Source of the DNA: Dyadobacter sp. CY312
Lineage (GTDB): Bacteria > Bacteroidota > Bacteroidia > Cytophagales > Spirosomataceae
DNA length: 64,000 nt
Assembly (NCBI RefSeq): GCF_021390535.1
Contig: NZ_JAJUXG010000011.1
Location: 186,001 to 250,000, forward strand
Direction: 5' to 3'
This document shows positions 1 to 9,400 of the stretch, in pieces (position 1 is the first letter of the stretch; every line of letters begins with the position of its first letter). The translations under genes and the position numbers were made by a program. The notes under the pieces were generated by a model. It had not been told where the DNA came from. It was given only the letters and a program-made list of their open reading frames with translations, and made no database searches.

Positions 1-679
1 CAGTAGTATCAGTCAAAGGTTCGGGTTTAAAGTTTCTGCTCTGCCAGGTTTCTATTGCATCTCTGAAATCATAGAAATAAACAGCGAAGAGGAATAAGGC
101 GAAAAGTATCGGTATGATGCTCCCCCATTTAAGCCAGTCGAACAGAATAACGTTGATGGCATAACCCAGGCCTCCTGAAATAAAACTCAGGCTGCTTTCC
201 TGATTGCTCATCAGAATCACATATCCCATGAGCGTACTACCCCATATCAGGAAGAAAATTACTTCTTTGGTTATCTTACTAAGTACGTACGGTTCTCTTT
301 TAAAGGCAATTTTCCAACCGCCGAGAATGGAAACGATCGGAATTAAAATGGCACTGATTCCAAACCAGCGGTAAACAAAAATGTGTGATATGGTTGCCCC
401 AAGCACCCCGAGTACATTGCGCGTTTGTCGCCCTGCATCTCTGATCGACTGCTGACTCAGGCCATCGACGACACTCTGATCCTTTATGCCGGTAAAAATG
501 TAGGAGATAAAAGATACCTCCATGATAAGACCTAAAACGATGAAAAAGATACCCCACGCAAGCGTACCTTTTGGACTTGAAAAAATACCTTCCCAATCAA
601 CCGAAAAACGGAGACGTGAACCCGTGGCTTTTTCTTCCTGCTGCCGTTGTGTATTTCCCCGGGGTTTATTAACTGCCAT
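1..679 (-). CDS. ftsK: FtsK/SpoIIIE-family DNA translocase, N-terminal part (3' end cut by window)
   Basis: The reading frame runs from an ATG at 679-677 down to base 1 without a stop, giving about 226 residues. A basic, polar N-terminus is followed by four hydrophobic segments (around residues 38-62, 88-125, 135-155 and 180-205), the layout of the FtsK four-helix membrane domain that anchors the translocase at the division septum. The RecA-like motor and gamma domain would lie outside the window. FtsK moves chromosome ends through the closing septum and activates dimer resolution. The gene follows pyrD on the same strand after 48 bases. The assignment rests on the membrane layout and typical N-terminus, not on the motor. 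Confidence 0.8.
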   Translation of the reverse strand, partial: MAVNKPRGNTQRQQEEKATGSRLRFSVDWEGIFSSPKGTLAWGIFFIVLGLIMEVSFISYIFTGIKDQSVVDGLSQQSIRDAGRQTRNVLGVLGATISHIFVYRWFGISAILIPIVSILGGWKIAFKREPYVLSKITKEVIFFLIWGSTLMGYVILMSNQESSLSFISGGLGYAINVILFDWLKWGSIIPILFALFLFAVYFYDFRDAIETWQSRNFKPEPLTDTT

Positions 680-727
680 CTAATTATGCTTGGAATGTGT
701 GAAGTGGATTGGTAAGTTATGGGTCGA

Positions 728-1759
728 TCATCGGCTGACCATTGCTTTGCATATTCTGCTGGCAAGACCAGGACCCTCATAAATAAAACCTGTGTACAAT
801 TGCACCAGGCTTGCTCCTGCTTTGCGTTTTTCGAGTGCTTGCGCGGGTGTTGAGATTCCTCCAACGCCTATCACAGGAAATGCGTTTCCGGATCGCTCGC
901 AAAGGTAGCGAATTACTTCCGTCGAGCGATGTGCGAGTGGTTCGCCGCTTAATCCTCCCGCCCCAATACTTTCAATTTCTGATGCGGAAGTCTTTAAATT
1001 TTCACGACTGATGGTTGTATTTGTTGCAATTACGCCGGCAATTCCGCTCGTTTTCACAATTTCAACAATATCATCCAACTGACTATTCGTAAGATCCGGT
1101 GCTATTTTAAGGAAAATGGGTTTCGGAGAAAACTTCTCTTTATTGCGTTTTTGTAATTCACCAAGGAGCGCCGTTAGCGGCTCTTTTTCCTGCAATTCAC
1201 GCAGTCCCGGTGTATTGGGTGAACTTACATTGACCACGAAATAATCAACTACATCGAAAAGTTCTCTGAAACAGGTCAGGTAATCACTAAGCGCCTGATC
1301 ATTAGGGGTATCTTTATTCTTCCCAATATTACCACCAACCAGTATTTTGGATTTTCTGTGACGAAGTTTTGCTGCCGCTACCTCAACTCCTTTGTTGTTA
1401 AAGCCCATTCTGTTTATCAGAGCCTTGTCTGATTTTAGACGGAACAAACGTGGTTGTGGATTGCCCGGCTGGGCTTTTGGAGTAAGCGTTCCAATCTCAA
1501 TAAAACCAAATCCAAGTGCTTCGAGTTGATCCACCATTTCAGCATTTTTATCGAAACCTGCTGCAAGTCCAACCGGATTACGAAACCGCAGACCAGCAAC
1601 TTCCTGTACGAGGTCAGGATGCTCAAAGGTATACAGAGAACGCAAAATCTGCGGAACAAATGGAATCTTGAACGCCAGGTGTAAAACCTCACAAACGAAG
1701 TAATGAACGCGCTCTGCGTCAAAGAGAAAAAGAACAGGTGCAACAAGAAATTTATACAT
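728..1759 (-). CDS. pyrD: Dihydroorotate dehydrogenase (quinone), class 2
   Basis: Oxidises dihydroorotate to orotate in pyrimidine synthesis and passes electrons to membrane quinones. I chose the ATG at 1759 (343 residues, the usual class 2 length) over an upstream in-frame TTG at 1822 that would overlap the preceding gene. The N-terminus carries the amphipathic membrane-binding extension of class 2 enzymes. The FMN barrel starts with [14 protein letters not shown]. The motif [14 protein letters not shown] contains the catalytic serine that separates class 2 from the cysteine-using class 1. Conserved NRMGFNNKG and VGGIST segments are present. It lies 59 bases downstream of the nucleotidyltransferase gene and upstream of ftsK on the same strand. 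Confidence 0.95.
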   Translation of the reverse strand: MYKFLVAPVLFLFDAERVHYFVCEVLHLAFKIPFVPQILRSLYTFEHPDLVQEVAGLRFRNPVGLAAGFDKNAEMVDQLEALGFGFIEIGTLTPKAQPGNPQPRLFRLKSDKALINRMGFNNKGVEVAAAKLRHRKSKILVGGNIGKNKDTPNDQALSDYLTCFRELFDVVDYFVVNVSSPNTPGLRELQEKEPLTALLGELQKRNKEKFSPKPIFLKIAPDLTNSQLDDIVEIVKTSGIAGVIATNTTISRENLKTSASEIESIGAGGLSGEPLAHRSTEVIRYLCERSGNAFPVIGVGGISTPAQALEKRKAGASLVQLYTGFIYEGPGLASRICKAMVSR

Positions 1760-1818
1760 GTTGCAAAAATAGAAGGTTTGTAGAAAGGGACGGGTTGATA
1801 TTGGGATTTTATTTTTGA

Positions 1819-2304
1819 TCAAATTTCTGATTCACCTTTGTTTTTTATCTCCAAAAAATCATCTATCATAACTACATCGCGCAGATCCTGTGGACGTCGG
1901 GCTAAAATCTTCAACTCTCGCAGGTCATTTAAATGTAAAAAATGAATTGTACTCTTTTGAGCATTCTCAAATTTTCGTGAGCGTGTGAAAAGAGTATCAA
2001 AATCAAATTTGTGATGCACATATGTTAGTATATCTAATTCATTATTAAGCCCAAACACTTGACTTTCAGTAAATTTCATCATGATAAGCTTACCCAAATC
2101 TTCTTCATCGTAACCCATACAGAGCAAAACTTCTATTAATCTTTGTCCGTTCTCCTCAGTGGGTTTCATCCAAATATCTATATCATTTGTGGCACGATTT
2201 AACCCATTCAGAAACATCGCAAAACCGCCAATAACCATATACTCTAGTTTCTTAACTTCGGCACATCTTGTAAAATCAAGAAAAATATCATTTTCTAAAT
2301 CCAT
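1819..2304 (-). CDS. Nucleotidyltransferase-fold protein (AbiEii/DUF6036-like)
   Basis: A 161-residue protein with the hallmarks of a DNA polymerase beta-type nucleotidyltransferase: GG at residues 26-27 in a helix turn, D41-x-D43 in NDIDIW, and a third acidic residue at D91 (NELDIL). Proteins of this fold in AbiEii, MNT and DUF6036 families are often the toxin half of two-gene modules that modify tRNA or a partner protein. Its ATG overlaps by 10 bases the end of a 68-residue gene on the same strand, so the two are probably translationally coupled. Substrate and role are unknown. It might also be a stand-alone metabolic transferase. The fold is well supported, the toxin role is inference. Confidence 0.7.
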   Translation of the reverse strand: MDLENDIFLDFTRCAEVKKLEYMVIGGFAMFLNGLNRATNDIDIWMKPTEENGQRLIEVLLCMGYDEEDLGKLIMMKFTESQVFGLNNELDILTYVHHKFDFDTLFTRSRKFENAQKSTIHFLHLNDLRELKILARRPQDLRDVVMIDDFLEIKNKGESEI

Positions 2305-2501
2305 GTTGCTTCCTTTATCTCGATTGTGCGTCTGGCATTCGGATCTTTCTGAGTGCCCATAATTTTATTGAATCTTATTTTTTCCTCAAAAAACTTTCGA
2401 TAACGTACCTCTGGTGATTCACTTAATCCTTGCTTGAGTGATTCCAGATAAGGACCATTCATATCTTCATAAATCCGAATTTTTCTCTTCCCTTTGTCCA
2501 T
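2295..2501 (-). CDS. Small basic protein, partner of the nucleotidyltransferase
   Basis: A 68-residue protein starting at the ATG at 2501; an in-frame TTG at 2537 is a less likely start. It is charged throughout with no signal peptide or membrane segment. It begins with a lysine/arginine-rich stretch and contains a helical central part rich in glutamate and arginine. Its stop lies 10 bases inside the following nucleotidyltransferase gene. Size and position match antitoxin or adaptor genes of nucleotidyltransferase toxin pairs, but I do not recognise a named family, and the antitoxin role is inferred from arrangement only. Confidence 0.55.
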   Translation of the reverse strand: MDKGKRKIRIYEDMNGPYLESLKQGLSESPEVRYRKFFEEKIRFNKIMGTQKDPNARRTIEIKEATWI

Positions 2502-2896
2502 GTTTTCTTTATTATCATAAACGTAAATATAACACAAACAGCATTTTTCTCAATTATTCTGTCTTTATCAAATAGCAAAAATTAACCTTCAGGAGAGAAT
2601 CTCATTTTTCATTATCAGCTCCAAAAAATCTGTCCCTCCTACTCAGACCGGAAAAGTGCTAATCCGCAGACTACCATAATATTCCTCAAAACGTACGAGC
2701 TAACCTCACTTTACCAACTAAAATACTGCGTATATTGATTTTCTTGTAATTTTATGTATTATATTGCATCGAAAGTGCGTTACAACCTATAACGGTAAAA
2801 TCATAAAATGCATTTGTAAGGACATTCTACAATAAGGACTGGCCTTACACTATACTAGCCGCATACCTAATCCCTAACATAACCTAAATCCTGATT
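2502..2896. other. AT-rich intergenic region without a gene
   Basis: A 395-base divergent spacer between the small minus-strand gene and the plus-strand TonB receptor gene. No coding frame or stable hairpin is evident. The closest match to a Bacteroidota -7 box is TGCATTTG near 2810, with one mismatch and no good -33 partner. Promoters for both flanking genes must lie here, but I cannot place them firmly. Confidence 0.5.
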
Positions 2897-5308
2897 GTGA
2901 AGAGTAACTCTTTTCTTGTACCTCTTGTCACGCTATTCCTTTTGGGTAGCGCTCTATCTGTCTCCTACGCTGCCGAAAAAAAGTCATCTATCGCTGGTGG
3001 CAATCTTGTCGGCAAAGTTGTTGAAGCTCCTAACAATACCGGTGTCAGTTTTGCTACGGTTGCTTTGCTGGCGGCTAAAGATTCGTCTCTTGCGGTGGGC
3101 AGTGTTGCCGATTTAAACGGGGTATTTAGCATTCCCAATGTAACGCCCGGCAATTACATTGTTCGGGTTACGAACATCGGCTATCAAACCCTCTTTGTTC
3201 CTAATGTAAGCGTTGCGACAGAAGCAAATGTGATTGACTTAGGTATGCTCGTAATGGTTGCGGAAGCGCAAAAACTGAACGAAGTCACCATCACTGCCGA
3301 AAAATCCATGATCGTGGATGACATCGACAAGAAAATCATAAGTATTGGTCAGGACCTGCTTGCCTCGAGCAACAGCGTGAGCGATCTCATGGAAAAGCTT
3401 CCGGCGGTATCTCTGGATGAAAACGGCAATCCGCAGGTGCGTGGAAAAGGAAATGTGGTGGTCCTTATTGATGGAAAACCTTCCAATCTTTATGGTAACG
3501 ACTTGCCAACTATCCTGCAATCTTTCCCTGCCAATCTGATCGAGAGAATTGAGGTGATGACAACACCTTCTGCCAAGTATGAAGGCGAAGGCGCGTCCGG
3601 AGTTATCGATATCATTACAAAAAAGGTGAAAATACGAGGTACAAACGGAGGAGCAAGGCTTAGTCTGGGTAACAAAAAGAACAATAGTGCGTCAGGGAAT
3701 GTCAATTACAAAGCCGGTAAATTCGGACTTACTTCCTCGATAAACGCGCAGTCGACAAACAGGTATTCCAAAAGAAGCCTGAACCGCGAAAATTTCATAT
3801 CCGAAACGCCCACGTTCCTGCAACAGACAGGAACAGGTGAAAATAACAACAAAAACATTTTTGGAAGACTTGGTTTAAATTACGATTTCAACGAGAAAAA
3901 TACCCTGGAAGTTGGAGCAAATTATTCCCGCAATAACAGTGGAAACAGAAGTGATATACTAAACCAGACCACTTTCGGAGACGGTTCAATAAAAGAAGAA
4001 TTCACGAGAATTAATCGGGGCAATGGCAATGGCGAAAGCATGAATATGAGTCTCGACTACCGGAAAAAGTTTGATAAGGAGAATCAGCTGTTTTCATTTA
4101 CAGCTAACTATTCCCTGGGAGAATCGGGTAATGATTCCTTTTTTGATCAGGAAAGCAACATCGACAGTCTGGATCGTCATCAGAAAAACCTTCGAAACAA
4201 TAACAGGAGATCTTTGTTCTTAAATTCAGATTACACCTGGCCAATTACCCCCAAGGCTACGCTGGAAGTTGGAATACGGTCACGATTTAATACCAGCGAC
4301 AACACCAATTCATTTTATAATCTCAATGCAGAAAATCAGGAATTTGTTTTTGATCCCCGGATTAGTAACATTTTCGGTTATAAAGATCAGACCTACACCG
4401 GTTTCATGACATTCAGCAAGAAAACGGACATGTGGGGAATCAGAGCTGGCTTGCGTGTGACGGATTACAATCAGGATATTAATCAGATCAGCAGCAACCG
4501 TCAGTTTGGCGTTCATTTCCTGACATTGGTTCCTTCGCTTGCCATTACGCGAAAGTTTAATGACGTTTCACAATTAAAACTGAATTACAGCCGTCGGGTA
4601 CAAAGGCCTGAAGCCGACTGGCTAAATCCATTTACCGACGTTTCTGATCCTCGTAATATTCAGACAGGTAATCCGGACCTGAAACCAGAATTCACCCATA
4701 AGGCAGAATTAGGCTATTCCAGCTATGAAACTTCCGGCGGTTGGGGACCTTCATTATTTATGGATTATTCCAACAATGCCATTACCCGGATCAGGACCAT
4801 TGACGAAAACGGCATTGCACTAAGCCGGTACGACAACGTAGGAAGAGAAATGGCCTATGGGTTTGAAACCGACTTTTCCAAGACGGTTTGGGAAGTTTTA
4901 AAGATAAATGGAAGCGGACGGGTTTTCCGTAGTGAGGTGGTGTCTGCCATGGCGCAGATCGACAACCGCACCTGGAGTTACTCAGGAAATCTGAACGCCT
5001 TCATAAAGCTTCCCATGGATTTCAGAGCATCGGCCTACCTCAATTATGAAGGCCCCAGAGCCATTGCGCAAGGAACAAGGGAAGGAGTCTTTGTTGCCAA
5101 TATGGGGATTAGAAAGGATTTATTGGAAAAAAAAGCAACAGTTTCTTTCAACATACAAGATATATTTCTCTCACGAGCATATAAAAGCCAGCTAGCCACA
5201 GAGACTTATTCACAGAATTCCTTGTGGCAGCAAACCAACCGATTGATCAACCTAAGCTTTAATTATAGGTTTGGTAAAATATCCAGCAGGAGTGGCAGTG
5301 GTGCCTAA
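2897..5308 (+). CDS. TonB-dependent outer-membrane receptor, CarboxypepD-reg plus OMP beta-barrel family
   Basis: An 803-residue outer-membrane protein with a GTG start. A signal peptide (about residues 1-25, cut near SYAA) is followed by a carboxypeptidase-regulatory-like domain (about 36-115, with DLNGVFSIPNVTPGNY). A short plug follows (about 130-235, including RGKGNVVVLIDGKPS), and then a long barrel rich in aromatic and asparagine residues. The order matches the outer membrane beta-barrel family PF14905, not SusC: it lacks the long SusC plug and has no SusD gene beside it. It is probably an energised or passive importer of an unknown ligand. A strong terminator directly downstream makes it a single-gene unit. 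Confidence 0.85.
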   Translation: MKSNSFLVPLVTLFLLGSALSVSYAAEKKSSIAGGNLVGKVVEAPNNTGVSFATVALLAAKDSSLAVGSVADLNGVFSIPNVTPGNYIVRVTNIGYQTLFVPNVSVATEANVIDLGMLVMVAEAQKLNEVTITAEKSMIVDDIDKKIISIGQDLLASSNSVSDLMEKLPAVSLDENGNPQVRGKGNVVVLIDGKPSNLYGNDLPTILQSFPANLIERIEVMTTPSAKYEGEGASGVIDIITKKVKIRGTNGGARLSLGNKKNNSASGNVNYKAGKFGLTSSINAQSTNRYSKRSLNRENFISETPTFLQQTGTGENNNKNIFGRLGLNYDFNEKNTLEVGANYSRNNSGNRSDILNQTTFGDGSIKEEFTRINRGNGNGESMNMSLDYRKKFDKENQLFSFTANYSLGESGNDSFFDQESNIDSLDRHQKNLRNNNRRSLFLNSDYTWPITPKATLEVGIRSRFNTSDNTNSFYNLNAENQEFVFDPRISNIFGYKDQTYTGFMTFSKKTDMWGIRAGLRVTDYNQDINQISSNRQFGVHFLTLVPSLAITRKFNDVSQLKLNYSRRVQRPEADWLNPFTDVSDPRNIQTGNPDLKPEFTHKAELGYSSYETSGGWGPSLFMDYSNNAITRIRTIDENGIALSRYDNVGREMAYGFETDFSKTVWEVLKINGSGRVFRSEVVSAMAQIDNRTWSYSGNLNAFIKLPMDFRASAYLNYEGPRAIAQGTREGVFVANMGIRKDLLEKKATVSFNIQDIFLSRAYKSQLATETYSQNSLWQQTNRLINLSFNYRFGKISSRSGSGA

Positions 5309-5629
5309 TCAACAAGGTTTAATCATATTTAGAGGGAAACATGAAGGTTCGATTCATGTTTCCCTCTTGCTTTTACAGTACATGCCTCATTTGGACAACT
5401 TCATGTATTCTGATTTTACATTATGCAAAGATATTTCGCCTCTGCGATCTGTTCTGGGTGTATTGGAATAATTATTGCTTACTTTAATTTTGAAGTTAAC
5501 AAAAGTTAACGGTGGCGCTTGATTTAAACTTTGTACAATAAGAACACTCTAAAAAAATGTTGTAAGAATTACTTACTCTTGTGTAATTCGTATTACTATT
5601 GTACAAATCAAAATAAAAACAAAGTCAAC
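5309..5629. other. Intergenic region with terminator and several short palindromes
   Basis: After the terminator at 5331-5374 there is no gene up to 5630. The region holds two GTTAAC palindromes separated by AAAA (5495-5510) and two TTGTACAA palindromes (5531-5538, 5599-5606). TAAACTTTG near 5525 resembles a -7 box with one extra base. An in-frame upstream extension of the next gene exists, but its sequence (cysteine-, asparagine- and tyrosine-rich) does not look coding. Confidence 0.5.
5331..5374 (+). terminator. Intrinsic terminator after the TonB receptor gene
   Basis: A perfect 15-bp inverted repeat (5331-5345 with 5353-5367), a 7-base loop and a short T-rich tail. It lies 22 bases after the stop codon of the receptor gene. 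Confidence 0.85.
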
Positions 5630-6343
5630 ATGAAAAAGATCTTAAGTATCTCAATCGCACTGCTTTTAATACACACGCTTACTTTTGCCCAAAAACTACC
5701 AGCGGATTCTATATTTGCCAACTATTATAAAGCTACTGGTGGCAAAGCATTGTGGGATGGCATAAAATCTTACAGCCTGAAAAGAAGCTATGCATCTGCA
5801 TCGGCTGCACCATTTGAGGCAAACGTTTCGGTATCTATTCCGGAACAATCCATGTACAAATCCAAAGTGATCATGAGACGTAACTTCGAATACGGTGTAA
5901 AGCCAAATGAAGGATGGATCAAGGTTCCAATTGGTAATAAAATTGATGTGAAAGACCTGAGCCAGGCAGAGCAGGAAAACATGAGGTATGAAATTTATGA
6001 AAACCTTGCTCCGTTCATTGATTACCAAAAAAGAGGACTGATTGCAACAACTGTAGGTACAGAAGCAGTAAATGGTGTTACAACCAACCATGTGGAAATG
6101 CAGGGTAAAGGAATTAAATACAATCTTTATTTTGATGCAACAACCGGTTTACTAGTTCGTCAGCGTGAAACATTAGCTGGAGTTGAAACAGTATCAACAT
6201 ATTCCAGCTATGTGAAGTCGCCTTACGGAATTAGCTACCCAACAAAGATTGTACAAGTTAACAGCAGAGATAAAAAGCCTGTAACTGTTACATCAAGCCT
6301 GAATGTAAATCAGACTATCGCTCCCGAGGTATTCAAGCGATAA
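5630..6343 (+). CDS. Secreted LolA/outer-membrane-lipoprotein-sorting-like protein
   Basis: A 237-residue protein; the ATG at 5630 starts a clear signal peptide (MKKILSIS, hydrophobic core, cut after TFAQ). The mature start has the pattern of an alpha segment with YYKATGGKALWDGIKSY. This pattern is common in Bacteroidota periplasmic proteins annotated as lipoprotein-sorting or as extensions of M16 peptidases. The rest is predicted beta-rich, with GVTTNHVEMQGKG and YFDATTGLLVRQRE strands that fit a LolA/LppX-like half barrel. Such folds bind acyl chains, but no function is known here. It is a single-gene unit closed by a strong terminator. Confidence 0.6.
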   Translation: MKKILSISIALLLIHTLTFAQKLPADSIFANYYKATGGKALWDGIKSYSLKRSYASASAAPFEANVSVSIPEQSMYKSKVIMRRNFEYGVKPNEGWIKVPIGNKIDVKDLSQAEQENMRYEIYENLAPFIDYQKRGLIATTVGTEAVNGVTTNHVEMQGKGIKYNLYFDATTGLLVRQRETLAGVETVSTYSSYVKSPYGISYPTKIVQVNSRDKKPVTVTSSLNVNQTIAPEVFKR

Positions 6344-6373
6344 TTCAGAGTTAAGAAATATAAGCGTTTAATG

Positions 6374-6410
6374 CTGGATAGTTATCTAATCATAACTATC
6401 CAGTTTTTTT
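6374..6410 (+). terminator. Intrinsic terminator after the LolA-like gene
   Basis: A perfect 12-bp stem (6374-6385 with 6392-6403), a 6-base loop and seven consecutive T residues. Confidence 0.92.
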
Positions 6411-6431
6411 AGATTAATGAGTTTGCAAATT

Positions 6432-6456
6432 GCCTGGATTGACCTTAGAACCAGGC
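6432..6456 (+). other. Leader hairpin before tamB
   Basis: GCCTGG and CCAGGC, plus TT/AA pairs and one bulged A, can form a small stem ending 13 bases before the tamB ATG. It could affect translation initiation; no ligand or protein is known. Confidence 0.3.
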
Positions 6457-6469
6457 TTAACTTATAGGA

Positions 6470-9400
6470 ATGAAAAAGGTATTGAAAGTATTGGCGGTCA
6501 TTCTCCTGACGATATTAATTCTGATAGGTGTTCTTATATGGGGCATTCAAACTCCAACCGGACAAAATTTCCTGACCGACCAGGCTAACTCATACCTTAG
6601 AAAAAAGCTCAAGACCAATCTCAACATTGAAAAGGTTCGCTTTGATGTACCCGACTGGATTATGCTTGAAGGCGTCTATTTCGCAGACCAGAAAGGTGAT
6701 ACGCTGCTATACGGAAAAAGGCTGTATGTAGATCTGGACATGTATAGTCTGATAAAAGGCAATGTAGGAATCAACAAAGTAGAGCTGGAAGGAATAAATG
6801 CAAATATTTATCGTACGCTACCTGATACCGTTTTCAATTTTCAGTTTATTGTCGATGCCTTTGCCGGTCCCGAAGAACCCGCTCCTGTCGACACCACATC
6901 CGCACCGATGGAAATGCGACTGGATCGGATTGCGCTAAAAGATGTCCGTTTGTCGTACCGAGATGCTGTTATAGGTACGGATGCCGAAGCAAAAATCGAT
7001 TCCGGTTCGGTTCAGTTTGACAAGTTTAATCCTTCACTTTCTCAATACCATCCTACGAAAGTGATGCTGCTGAACAGCGGTGCCAAACTCCGGATGTATG
7101 CGGCACTAAAAACAGACACTACTGCCACACCATCAAATCCTGCCGACTCTCTGGATCTTAAATTGGGAGATATTGACATTCGCCAGTTCGACTGGGTGTT
7201 CACCGATGAAACCTCCGGATTAAAAAATGGTGTAACCGTTGGCAAACTGGAAGGAAAGATCAACAAGATATTTATGGGTAGCCAGCATGTTGACATCCAA
7301 CACATCAATCTGGAAAACATGACTGCTTATGCTGAGTTCGCTAAAAAGGCAACCAACGGTGCTAAAAAATTGGGCAAAGAAATTGATAAAGCGACAACCA
7401 CTCCTGAAGAAGTAGCAAAAACCCCGTCAAAATCTCCGGATGAAGCTTCTGGCTGGGATGTAAAAATCGGCCAAATTGCGCTTGTTAATAACAACTTGCG
7501 TTACGACGATTTCAATTCTCCAAAAATACCGAAAGGCCTTGATTATGGTCACTTAGACATAAAAGACCTTAACATCGATTTACAGGAGTTCATCTTCTCG
7601 CCTGAAAACATTGCAGGCGCGCTAAAATCCGGCTCTTTCAGAGATAAAAGCGGATTCAGAATAGATCAGTTTCGCACCAACTTTGCTTACGGAAATGAGC
7701 AAACTTATCTGAAAAATTTATTCCTAAAAACCCCAAATACGCTCCTCCGGGATGAACTTGTACTCCGGTACAAAAATCTGGATGAACTAACCAAAGACAT
7801 TGCCAAAGTAAACATCAGGCTCAAATTGACCGACAGTCGTGTTGCTTTTGCCGACCTGTTGTTGCTCGTACCCGATCTGGCAACGACGCCACCATTTGAT
7901 AAAGAACCCAACGGAGCACTTAATGGAAGCGGATTGGTAACAGGGACCGTTGACAATATGCTTATTTCCAAAACAAAATTCACCATGCTGGATGGTACCG
8001 TGCTAAGCCTCGACGGACGTGTGCGAGGATTGCCTGATGCAGATAAACTGGCATTGGACATGAATATTGGCGAGCTGTCGTCCACGAAGCAGGACTTGCT
8101 AAAAATGCTTCCGGACAGCGCATTACCAGCCTCAATAGAATTACCGGAACAGATCAAAATATCAGGAAAAGTGAATGGTTCAATGGCCAACCTTACCCTG
8201 AATACCACCATCAATACTTCTTTCGGCATTGGTACATTTGCCGGGAATCTGAAAAACATCACCGACAGTATTCAGGCAGAATACAATGGTACATTAAGTT
8301 TTCAGGATTTTGACCTGGGTAAACTGATGAAGCAACCGCCCGAAGAGATGGGCAAACTTACCCTCACAACAGATGTAAGCGGTGTTGGATACGATCCCAA
8401 AAGCATGCAGGCAAGTTTGAACGGTACGGTTCAAAGTGCAGATATTAAGGGTTATGTGTACAGAAATCTTACATTAAACGGAAAAGTTGACCGAGGTCTG
8501 GCTGATATCTCGGCGAAAATGAATGACGCCAATATAAAGGTAAACATTGACGGACAGGCCGACCTTTCCAAAGAATTCCCATCTGTAAAAGGTGATGTCA
8601 ACATCGATCACCTTGATCTGACTGCACTGAATTTTTATGCGGATTCTTTGCAGATTAAAGGCGATATCAAAGTGGATATGCCATCTACAAATCCTGAAAA
8701 CCCATTGGGTACAGTTAATATCGCCGATCTGGTGCTGACCCATCATGGCAAACCAGTTGGCGTTTCGGATATCAATATGAGCCTTACGGATTCGAGTGGA
8801 CAACGCCAGGCTATTATTGATTCGCCATTCCTGAAAGCGAAAATGGAAGGTGAATTTGTATATACCGAACTTGCGGATGCGTTATTCACCGAAGTGAGTA
8901 AAAACTTCAAAGCACCGGGAATCACCTATACACCTGTTACGAAACCTGTCAATTTCACGCTGGATGCGACGGTAACCAACCACCCGGTTTTCAAAATAGT
9001 AGCTCCGCAGCTCACAGAAATGAAGCCGATCCGTTTTGAAGCAAAACTCGACAACCAGCAAGATTCTTCGATTGTAGCGAGCCTGCATATTCCCGTTGTA
9101 GAATATGACAGTATCCGTACAGAAAACGTAAGGGTAAAATTCAGTAACCTGCAACAGAATGCTGTGCTAAACTCCACCATTGGACTTGTAAATACCGGCG
9201 GATTCAGAATGCAGAATGCATCTCTTGAAAGTGATATCGTAAATAATGATCTCAAATTTGATTTTACCGTAAGAGATTCGGCTCTGGTAGAACAGCATTC
9301 GCTAAAAGGAGACTTGCTGGTTGCGGATAACAGATACCGCCTCAACCTTCGCGACAAATTGCTTCTCAATTATCGCAATTGGGAAACAGACACTTCCGGC

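Noticed and set aside
1760-1822. Upstream TTG start for pyrD
   Set aside because: It would overlap the end of the nucleotidyltransferase gene and add residues not typical for class 2 enzymes; the ATG at 1759 gives normal length.
5340-5360. GGTTCGATTC resembling a tRNA T-loop
   Set aside because: It is the loop of a perfect 15-bp terminator stem; no acceptor, D or anticodon arms surround it.
5531-5629. N-terminal extension of the LolA-like gene
   Set aside because: Cysteine-, asparagine- and tyrosine-rich, and it would bury the signal peptide starting at 5630.
7705-8262. 185-codon minus-strand open frame inside tamB
   Set aside because: It lies opposite a strongly supported coding frame, has serine- and arginine-rich shadow composition and no start context.
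8926-9369. 147-codon minus-strand open frame inside tamB
   Set aside because: Shadow of tamB codon usage; no family pattern.
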